37,850 nt of DNA from a virus. The notes beneath the pieces are model-generated. The model searched no databases, was not told where the DNA came from, and saw only the letters and a program-made list of their open reading frames with translations. The DNA lies in the IMG/VR virus record IMGVR_UViG_3300026097_000687, positions 1 through 37,850 of that record; one strand, written 5' to 3'. The translations under genes and the position numbers were made by a program. This document shows positions 6,490 through 12,581 of the stretch, piece by piece (the first letter of the stretch is position 1; each line of letters begins with the position of its first letter).

Positions 6490-6756
6490 ATGAAAAACAT
6501 AAAAATGAAGAAGATAAAACTTGGGTTAAAAGCAAGAGACAAAGTAACTGGTTTCGAGGGAATAATAACGGCTAAGGTTAAGTATCTAACGGGTTGCGAC
6601 CAATACTGCATAAAGCCAAAGGCAGAAAACGGAAAGGTTTTGGAAGGTTACTATTTTGACGAGGGAATGATTGAAATAATAGGAGACGGAATAAGCGCAA
6701 AGAAGGTCGCGGGAAAAAAGAAGGGGGGTGCACACTTAGACGTTCCTTCATCTTAG
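6490..6756 (+). CDS. Conserved phage hypothetical protein (88 aa)
   Basis: Residues about 10-62 (GLKARDKVTGFEGIITAKVK, then GCDQYCIKPKA and YYFDEGMIEII) match a family I know from many phages: a small beta-barrel-like protein with 'DKVTGFxGI' and 'GCxQY' motifs, of unknown role. The C-terminus is a lysine-rich tail (KKVAGKKKGG). The start is ambiguous because CATAAAAATGAA occurs twice in tandem, giving ATGs at 6490 and 6505; either puts the conserved core in frame. Confidence 0.7.
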   Translation: MKNIKMKKIKLGLKARDKVTGFEGIITAKVKYLTGCDQYCIKPKAENGKVLEGYYFDEGMIEIIGDGISAKKVAGKKKGGAHLDVPSS

Positions 6757-6760
6757 AAAA

Positions 6761-7336
6761 ATGAATAACCTTGCAATAATAGGGCATGGTGGCTTTGCTA
6801 AAGAGGTAGCTGCATGGGCTTCGCGCACTTACGTTTGTTCGTTCTACGTGGAAAATGAATACGCGGGAAACGGTGCGCTACCTCTATCCAAGTTAGACAC
6901 TAATCACAAGGTAGTTATTGCAATAGGTGACCCGAAAACACGCAGAAGGATAGCGGAACAGCTACCAAAGGAAACAAACTACGCAACGTTGATACACCCA
7001 TCAGCACAGATAATAGATAACAAGGACACGTACATTCACAAAGGGTCTATCATTTGTGCTAACGTAGTTATAACGAATGACGTTGTAATTGGTGAACATT
7101 CACACATTAACTTAGGCGCAACTATTGGTCACAATTGCCGTATTGGTAAGTTTAACACGTTATCACCTTCTGTAAATGTATCGGGCAACGTTACTACTGG
7201 TTCGTGCGTTTACTTAGGTACTAATTGCGCGATAAAGGAAAAGATGAACATAACGTCAAACGTCACTATTGGAATGGGTTCTACTGTTATTGGTGATGTG
7301 ATGGAGTCAGGTACTTACGTTGGACTGATTAAATAG
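6761..7336 (+). CDS. NeuD/PglD-like sugar O/N-acyltransferase
   Basis: The 191-residue protein has the two-part NeuD/PglD layout. An N-terminal Rossmann-like domain starts NNLAIIGHGGFAKEVAAWA and reaches VVIAIGDPKTRRRIAEQL. A left-handed beta helix of hexapeptide repeats follows from about residue 75 (IHPSAQI, VVITNDVVIGEHSHINLGAT, IGHNCRIG, GSCVYLGTNCAI, NVTIGMGSTVIGDV). The His in the HSHINLGATIGHN region is the likely catalytic base. Relatives acetylate sialic acids or bacillosamine precursors using acetyl-CoA. In a phage it probably modifies a glycan made with the adjacent glycosyltransferases. The exact substrate is unknown. Confidence 0.85.
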   Translation: MNNLAIIGHGGFAKEVAAWASRTYVCSFYVENEYAGNGALPLSKLDTNHKVVIAIGDPKTRRRIAEQLPKETNYATLIHPSAQIIDNKDTYIHKGSIICANVVITNDVVIGEHSHINLGATIGHNCRIGKFNTLSPSVNVSGNVTTGSCVYLGTNCAIKEKMNITSNVTIGMGSTVIGDVMESGTYVGLIK

Positions 7337-7342
7337 ATTTAC

Positions 7343-7747
7343 ATGGCTAAACATAAATACATAGAAACACCTGAAAAGATGTGGGAGTTGTTTGAAGCGT
7401 ACCGAAAGGATGTAAAGGACAATCCGCGAATTAAGGTTGAGTATGTTGGGAAGGATGGTGAACGAGTAAATACACCGCTAGAAAGACCTATCACTTTAGA
7501 AGGGTTTAGTATGTATCTGTTTGAGAATAACATTACGTCTAACGTACATGATTACATGGCGAATACAAGAGGCGCATACGACAAATATTCGAGCGTCTGT
7601 TCACGCGTACGCGAAGCAATCCGTCAAGACCAAATAGAAGGCGGCATGGTCGGACAGTATAACGCAAGCATTACGCAGCGCCTAAACAACCTTACCGACA
7701 AGCAAGAGCATACCGTAACCGAGCAACCACTATTTCCTGAAGATTGA
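7343..7747 (+). CDS. terS: Terminase small subunit
   Basis: The 134-residue protein sits directly before the large terminase and overlaps it by 4 nt. Its layout (TPEKMWELFEAYRKDVKDNP, then PLERPITLEGFSMYLFENN with an HTH-like helix pair, then a helical stretch with VCSRVREAIRQDQIEGG) matches small terminases I know from Bacteroidota phages. It should recognise the packaging site in phage DNA and regulate the motor. The last part (QYNASITQRLNNLTDKQE) likely contacts the large subunit or forms the oligomer. No pac or cos site could be identified. Confidence 0.8.
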   Translation: MAKHKYIETPEKMWELFEAYRKDVKDNPRIKVEYVGKDGERVNTPLERPITLEGFSMYLFENNITSNVHDYMANTRGAYDKYSSVCSRVREAIRQDQIEGGMVGQYNASITQRLNNLTDKQEHTVTEQPLFPED

Positions 7748-8907
7748 CATTTGTACGCACAACTGCGATTAACAAAATCAAGAAACTCGACTGCCGTAAG
7801 AAGGTGGTTCAGGGTGGAACAAGTGCTGGAAAGACCTACGGAATACTTCCAATACTTATAGACAAAGCCACGAAGGAAATAGGCTTGGAAATCAGCGTGG
7901 TGTCTGAATCAATACCCCACTTGCGTAGGGGTGCAATGAAGGACTTCATTAAGATAATGCAGGAAACGGGTCGTTTTGTTGATAGCCGTTGGAATAGGTC
8001 GCTACTTACTTACAGGTTTGCTAACGGTTCATACATTGAGTTCTTTAGCGCAGACCAAGAAGGACGGCTGCGTGGTGCAAGAAGAAACATACTTTACGTA
8101 AACGAAGCCAATAATATACCGTTTGAAGCGTATCACCAATTGGCAATTAGAACGAGTAAAGATATTTACTTAGACTTCAACCCGACTTCTGAATTTTGGG
8201 CTCATACCGAAGTTCTGCCTGAACCCGATGCTGAATTACTTATCCTAAACTACACAGATAACGAAGCATTACCCGACACTATCAAGCATGACATTGAGCA
8301 AGCGAGGGAAAAGGGCAAGACAGACCCATATTGGGCTAATTGGTGGAAGGTGTATGGATTGGGTGAAGTTGGTTCATTGCAAGGCGTTATACTGAACAAT
8401 TGGGAACAATGCGACAAGATGCCCGACCAATGGAAATGGAAAGCGTATGGTATTGATTGGGGTTATACAAACGACCCTACCGCAGTTGTAGAGGTGTGTT
8501 TGTTTGATGACAAGATATGGTTGAATGAAATACTGTACCAACGTGAACTGACAAACGCTGATATAGCAGACAAGCTGCAAGGATTCAAGGGCAATGAGTT
8601 TATAGCTGATAGCGCAGAACCAAAGTCAATAGAAGAACTAAAGCGCAGAGGATTTAGAATTAGAGGTTGTGCAAAGGGTCGTGATAGTATTCGTTCGGGT
8701 ATTGACAAGATGCAGCAACTACCTATCATGGTAACAAGCAATTCCGTAAATTTGATTAGAGAGTTTCGCGGTTATCTTTGGGCAACGGATAAGACAGGAA
8801 ACCAAACAGGCGAACCGATAGACGATTTTAACCACATTATTGATGCTACTAGGTACGTGATAATGGAAAAGAACAAACCACGTTCAGGCGTGTACAATAT
8901 CAGATAG
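7744..8907 (+). CDS. terL: Terminase large subunit (packaging ATPase/nuclease)
   Basis: The 387-residue protein has the ATPase Walker A GGTSAGKT (24-31) and Walker B ILYVNEAN (116-123). The RNase H-like nuclease acidic residues are Asp238 (GIDWGYTND), Asp288 (FIADSAEPKS) and Asp366 (HIIDATRY). It translocates DNA into proheads and cuts it. The length is slightly short for the family (usually 420-550), consistent with compact small-genome phages. The start is a TTG at 7744 overlapping the terS stop as TTGA; no ATG exists upstream of the Walker A motif in this frame, so the TTG is strongly implied. Confidence 0.95.
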   Translation: MTFVRTTAINKIKKLDCRKKVVQGGTSAGKTYGILPILIDKATKEIGLEISVVSESIPHLRRGAMKDFIKIMQETGRFVDSRWNRSLLTYRFANGSYIEFFSADQEGRLRGARRNILYVNEANNIPFEAYHQLAIRTSKDIYLDFNPTSEFWAHTEVLPEPDAELLILNYTDNEALPDTIKHDIEQAREKGKTDPYWANWWKVYGLGEVGSLQGVILNNWEQCDKMPDQWKWKAYGIDWGYTNDPTAVVEVCLFDDKIWLNEILYQRELTNADIADKLQGFKGNEFIADSAEPKSIEELKRRGFRIRGCAKGRDSIRSGIDKMQQLPIMVTSNSVNLIREFRGYLWATDKTGNQTGEPIDDFNHIIDATRYVIMEKNKPRSGVYNIR

Positions 8908-9843
8908 ATGAAGATAGGCGTAATTTCAACAAGTAACGGAGGGGTTGACTACCATCGACTATTGCGACCATTTGCATTACTGCAAGATGACTACGAGGTA
9001 GAGCGATGGACAAACGTATCTCCTGAAATGTACGATGCCAATATTGACGTATTGGTGTTCTCTCGATTTCTTCCAGTACGTGAGCAAAATGAGTTTCTGA
9101 ATGAAATGCGTAAGCGTGGCACGTACATCATTTGCGATGTTGATGATTATTGGGTACTACCTTCAAACCACGTAGCTGCAAAAGTCAACAAGCAAGCTAG
9201 ACCACTAATGATTGACGCAATGTCTATGGCTGACGAAGTATGGACAACGCATGAACTACTAGCGGGTTACATTGAGCGATTGAACAGGAACGTGTACGTA
9301 ATACCTAACGCATTAGACCCAAATGAAGAGCAATGGAAACCGAAAGAAGATTACGGAACGCGCATTGGTTGGGCTGGTGGCGTTACTCACTTTGACGATT
9401 TGATGAAAACAAAAGACGCTTGGAATGGTATCCATCCTGTTATTTGTGGATATAAAAAAGAACCCGCATGGAAAAGGTTGGCTGATAACTTTGAAGCTGA
9501 CTATGTTGAAGGATTAGACGTTGAGAATTACGGATTGCTATACGAGAAATTTGACATTGCTATCGCACCGCTAGAACGTAGCTTGTTCACATCATGCAAG
9601 TCTAACCTGAAGATACTCGAATCGGGGTTAAAGGGTTTGCCTATATTTGTAGAGAACCAACATCCATACACAGATGACGCTACGGGAATTTACAGAGTTG
9701 ACAACTGGGCTACCGCTTTGCAAGAAGCACAGACTATGGAAGCAGAAACCGTCAAAGCAATGGGTCAAGAACTACGTAGCTATGTATTGGACAATTACGA
9801 CCTCAACCAAGTCAACGAACTGCGAAGAAATAGATTGAAATGA
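8908..9843 (+). CDS. GT-B fold glycosyltransferase (GT1/GT4-like)
   Basis: The 311-residue protein looks like a compact GT-B enzyme. The N-domain begins MKIGVISTSNGGVDYHRLLR. A hinge region contains VYVIPNALDP (about 130-140), and GWAGGVTHFDDL opens the second Rossmann domain. The C-terminal segment IAPLERSLFTSCKSNLKILE resembles the donor-binding 'E...K..E' region of GT4 enzymes. It follows terL immediately, an unusual place for a glycosyltransferase. Together with the GT2-like (5676) and NeuD-like (6761) genes it brackets the terminase genes. The acceptor is unknown; host lipopolysaccharide precursors or virion proteins are candidates. Confidence 0.8.
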   Translation: MKIGVISTSNGGVDYHRLLRPFALLQDDYEVERWTNVSPEMYDANIDVLVFSRFLPVREQNEFLNEMRKRGTYIICDVDDYWVLPSNHVAAKVNKQARPLMIDAMSMADEVWTTHELLAGYIERLNRNVYVIPNALDPNEEQWKPKEDYGTRIGWAGGVTHFDDLMKTKDAWNGIHPVICGYKKEPAWKRLADNFEADYVEGLDVENYGLLYEKFDIAIAPLERSLFTSCKSNLKILESGLKGLPIFVENQHPYTDDATGIYRVDNWATALQEAQTMEAETVKAMGQELRSYVLDNYDLNQVNELRRNRLK

Positions 9844-10097
9844 AGTGCAAAAAATGCGGTAGAAAGTTAGGTGATTGCTATGATTGTGTTTGTGATTACA
9901 TTGAAAAGCCCGACCCGATAGTTTTAAAGGTGGTTGATAGCTATTTAAAGCGTTCTGATGAAGGCGTGAAGAAATACGGAACAACATTACAAGAAAATAA
10001 TTTGACGTTCTTAGAATGGCTAAATCACTTGCAGGAGGAATTGATGGATGCTACTTTGTACATTGAAAAGCTAAAAGATGAAAATCAAAATACCTAA
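9840..10097 (+). CDS. MazG-like small protein with Cys4 N-terminus
   Basis: Residues 1-20 carry two Cys pairs (MKCKKCGRKLGDCYDCVCDY), a probable zinc-binding knuckle. Residues about 30-80 (VDSYLKRSDEGVKKYGTTLQ, then LTFLEWLNHLQEELMDATLY) match a small phage family related to MazG nucleotide pyrophosphohydrolases, with an EELMDA helix in the metal-binding position. If active it would hydrolyse a (deoxy)nucleoside triphosphate. Only one acidic cluster is obvious, so activity is uncertain. It overlaps both neighbours. Confidence 0.6.
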   Translation: MKCKKCGRKLGDCYDCVCDYIEKPDPIVLKVVDSYLKRSDEGVKKYGTTLQENNLTFLEWLNHLQEELMDATLYIEKLKDENQNT

Positions 10098-10710
10098 TTC
10101 ATGGAAAGGCGTAACGCTTCGTGAGTTTCAAGAAGTGACTAAGCTGCTGAATGAAGCAATGGAAAAGCGCGAAGAACTACCTGAAAAGAAACGCGACCAA
10201 TTCGACTATGAAACCGAGTGTGTTCTAATTTCCACTTTGTCGGGTAAGGATGTTCACTACATTATGGAGTTGTCAAGGGCTTCTCATAATCACTTGATGA
10301 ATCAACTAGACTTTTTGTCAAAGCCAGTTGGGGGAACACTAGACACGCGGCAAACGGTAAACGGTCAACGGTACTATTTCCAAACCAACGCACGTAAAAT
10401 AAACGGTGGCCAATGGGTTTCTTTGATGCACTTCTTGGAGGATGAGGATAAGATAGACGAGAACTTACACAACCTCTTGGCGTGTTTCGCACAACGCAGA
10501 AAGTGGTATCAAATTGAGGGCAAGTATGATGGTAAGATACATAACGAGGTCGCTAGTGATATGCTAGACCTACCAATAACACAAGTCAAACCATTGACGG
10601 ATTTTTTTTTGTCGGATTGGCTGAGTTACGTAAAGAGTACGACAGTCTATTTGGAGTACGCAGCGAGGGGGCTGAAACGACTAGCGGAGCGAAAACTCAA
10701 ACATTCCTAA
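10078..10710 (+). CDS. Tail assembly chaperone-like protein (zero-frame product)
   Basis: The 210-residue zero-frame product begins MKIKIPNSWKGVTLREFQEV, a start I associate with proteins in tail modules of Bacteroidota phages. Codons for FFL at 10603-10611 lie in a run of nine Ts followed by G, which forms the slippery heptamer T TTT TTG (10605-10611). A -1 slip would fuse residues 1-178 to the next frame. The zero-frame C-terminus after the slip (about 32 residues, ending LKRLAERKLKHS) is basic and looks less family-like than the shifted one. By analogy with lambda G/GT, both products may assist tape-measure and tail-tube assembly. Confidence 0.65.
   Translation: MKIKIPNSWKGVTLREFQEVTKLLNEAMEKREELPEKKRDQFDYETECVLISTLSGKDVHYIMELSRASHNHLMNQLDFLSKPVGGTLDTRQTVNGQRYYFQTNARKINGGQWVSLMHFLEDEDKIDENLHNLLACFAQRRKWYQIEGKYDGKIHNEVASDMLDLPITQVKPLTDFFLSDWLSYVKSTTVYLEYAARGLKRLAERKLKHS
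10605..10611 (+). promoter_or_regulatory. Probable -1 ribosomal frameshift site T TTT TTG
   Basis: The heptamer follows the X XXY YYZ rule in the reading frame of the 10078 gene. The -1 frame is open only from 10560 to 10874, so the slip must occur in 10560-10710, where this heptamer lies. No ATG exists in the -1 frame until 10743, well inside its conserved-looking part. Confidence 0.7.
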
Positions 10711-10874
10711 CTAAATACGGTTGGTTGTACACCGTTGACAATATGACCAATGGTAGGCCCGAACTGTGGGAGTTTTACTTTGAAATGAACGTTGTAGAGT
10801 TCTTGAACCGTTTAGCATATCAGAAAGCCAAAGGAGCATACGAACGGCAACTTCAAAAACAGAAACGCGCCTAA
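10611..10874 (+). CDS. Frameshift extension of the tail chaperone-like gene (-1 frame)
   Basis: After a -1 slip the sequence continues from 10611 for 87 residues, giving a 265-residue fusion. The extension ends with FLTKYGWLYTVDNMTNGRPE, then LWEFYFEMNVVEFLNRLAYQ and a charged coiled end (KAKGAYERQLQKQKRA). I recognise this WGWY/NxLxYxK pattern as the usual C-terminus of single-ORF homologues in related phages, which argues for a fusion product and not a separate gene. The only in-frame start near the beginning is a TTG at 10617. Confidence 0.65.
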   Translation, partial: VGLAELRKEYDSLFGVRSEGAETTSGAKTQTFLTKYGWLYTVDNMTNGRPELWEFYFEMNVVEFLNRLAYQKAKGAYERQLQKQKRA

Positions 10875-10888
10875 TCATATTTATTAGG
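10870..10888 (+). other. Hairpin across the stop of the shifted frame and the next start
   Basis: CCTAAT (10870-10875) pairs with ATTAGG (10883-10888) around the loop CATATTT. The stem contains the TAA of the frameshift product and ends three bases before the ATG at 10891. It could couple or restrain translation of the next gene. Confidence 0.45.
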
Positions 10889-10890
10889 TG

Positions 10891-11367
10891 ATGGCTTTTC
10901 AGAATCTCAATGCAGCATTAAGACAAGTAGGCGGTTTAGTTGTAAGCCGATTATCGCAAGGGTTACAAGAAAGTAATTCAAACGCTTCGGGTGAACTAGA
11001 GCAGTCTATTGGGTTCAACGTTTTCAATAGACGCAACTTGATAGGCGTTAATATAGAAATGCTTGACTATTGGGTTTACGTTGATGAGGGTAGAAGGGCT
11101 GGACGTATGCCGCCTGTAAGTAAGATTCAAGAGTGGTTGACCTATCCAAACGTCAAGACAAAAATAGCGGGTCGTGACGATGCTAATTTAGAATCATTGG
11201 CTTACTCAATTGCTAAGAAGATAGGCGAGAAAGGAACAAAAGGAACGGACTTCGCTACCAATGTTTTTGAATCTCGTTTGGTGCAAAGGGAAGTGCCGCA
11301 ACTGATTGAAGATTCCGTAGGTCAAGACATTGAGCAACTGCTAGATAAAGCATTTCAAATAGACTAA
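10891..11367 (+). CDS. HK97 gp10-like tail completion/virion morphogenesis protein
   Basis: The 158-residue protein has the usual gp10-like layout: an N-terminal amphipathic helix (LNAALRQVGGLVVSRLSQGL), a short strand region around SGELEQSIGFNV, and the conserved patch YVDEGRRAGRMPPVSKIQEW (about 69-88), followed by SIAKKIGEKGTKGTDF. Family members sit at the neck and connect head to tail. I chose ATG 10891 over the preceding GTG at 10888. The gene ends at the start of the 11367 gene with a 1-nt overlap. Confidence 0.75.
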   Translation: MAFQNLNAALRQVGGLVVSRLSQGLQESNSNASGELEQSIGFNVFNRRNLIGVNIEMLDYWVYVDEGRRAGRMPPVSKIQEWLTYPNVKTKIAGRDDANLESLAYSIAKKIGEKGTKGTDFATNVFESRLVQREVPQLIEDSVGQDIEQLLDKAFQID

Positions 11368-12581
11368 TGGCAACAGTAATATACAACCAACCCGAACGCT
11401 ACGGACTTGCATACAACGACAACCCGTATGTGATTAGGTCACTCGCATACACACCAACGCAACGATTCAAGATTAGCGTAGTTACACCTTCTCTACAAGA
11501 GGTATCAACGCAGTTGATCTATCCACGTAGAGGTGTTTCATTGCAAGGTGTACCGAATGATGATAGGGCATACTTCGACCCGTCAAGGATATTGCAAAGC
11601 CAATTAGGTAGCTGTATTGCCATTCCTGAAGCTAACCACGCTGGTTACTTTGATTGTCCAAATATGGCGTTTGACTACGCTTTATCTATTCGGGAGCAGG
11701 ACAAGGTTAACGGGGTTTACATTGACGGTGACTTGACATTTACAGACGTTAAAACGGTTTGGAATGGAGGTGTAAACACTGTTGATTGGTTAGACTTTGA
11801 CTATACTGATTACGATATTGACACAGGAAGCGGAAACAAGTTTCTCACAAATGCTCCAAACGTTCAGTATATTGATAGCAATCAAAGTGCGTTTCTTTAT
11901 TTGCTAGGCTCTAATACTTCAAGTTTGAAGTCAGTAAGGATTGAAGGGTTTGATTCTAATGGTTCAAGTTTGGGCGTTGCCCAACTTAACTACACGGCTA
12001 ACAACAACTTCAATTATATTCCTGTTGGAACTTACGACATCAATAATGCAGACCCTAGCAATTGGTCGCAAGACCCAGCTAACGTCATTTCAGGCGCGGC
12101 ATATTATGAAGTTACAGAAGCTGGTAGCGAAAAAATTACATTCAAGATAAACCAACGATGTTCTAAATATGAGCCTATCCGTTTACATTGGCTTAATCGT
12201 TTGGGTGGTTACGATAGCTTTAATTTCAGTCTGAAGTCAATGGAAGAAACGGACATTGATAGACGAAGCTACCATCAGCAACATCACATATTTACGGGGC
12301 TGAAGTGGGATTACACTAAAGATAGTAGAGGTGTGACAGACTACCACGTTGGCACTCAACGAAAGCTAACGGTCAACACGACTTTTCTAACTGAAGAGGA
12401 ATCTATTTGGATGGAGGATTTCGCAACATCTCCGATAGTGTATCAAGAGGTAAACAATGAATTGATTGCAATGTCGGGTATGCCGAAAGCGATTGACAAG
12501 CAAACAAGTTTGAACGACAAGCTGATGCAGTACACATTTGAACTAGACTACTCATTAAACGATATGCGACAACGTGGCTGA
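11367..12581 (+). CDS. Putative tail structural protein (404 aa)
   Basis: The 404-residue protein is rich in Tyr, Asn, Asp and aromatic beta-strand patterns (SLAYTPTQRFKISVVTPSLQ; AYYEVTEAGSEKITFKINQR), as is typical of virion proteins. The C-terminal part (about 260-400: KYEPIRLHWLNRLGGYDSFN, QRKLTVNTTFLTEEESIWME) matches tail proteins of Bacteroidota phages in my reading, where the LHWLNRLGGYD motif recurs. Its precise role (distal tail, baseplate hub or tube) is not determined. It overlaps the next gene by 8 nt. Confidence 0.6.
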   Translation: MATVIYNQPERYGLAYNDNPYVIRSLAYTPTQRFKISVVTPSLQEVSTQLIYPRRGVSLQGVPNDDRAYFDPSRILQSQLGSCIAIPEANHAGYFDCPNMAFDYALSIREQDKVNGVYIDGDLTFTDVKTVWNGGVNTVDWLDFDYTDYDIDTGSGNKFLTNAPNVQYIDSNQSAFLYLLGSNTSSLKSVRIEGFDSNGSSLGVAQLNYTANNNFNYIPVGTYDINNADPSNWSQDPANVISGAAYYEVTEAGSEKITFKINQRCSKYEPIRLHWLNRLGGYDSFNFSLKSMEETDIDRRSYHQQHHIFTGLKWDYTKDSRGVTDYHVGTQRKLTVNTTFLTEEESIWMEDFATSPIVYQEVNNELIAMSGMPKAIDKQTSLNDKLMQYTFELDYSLNDMRQRG

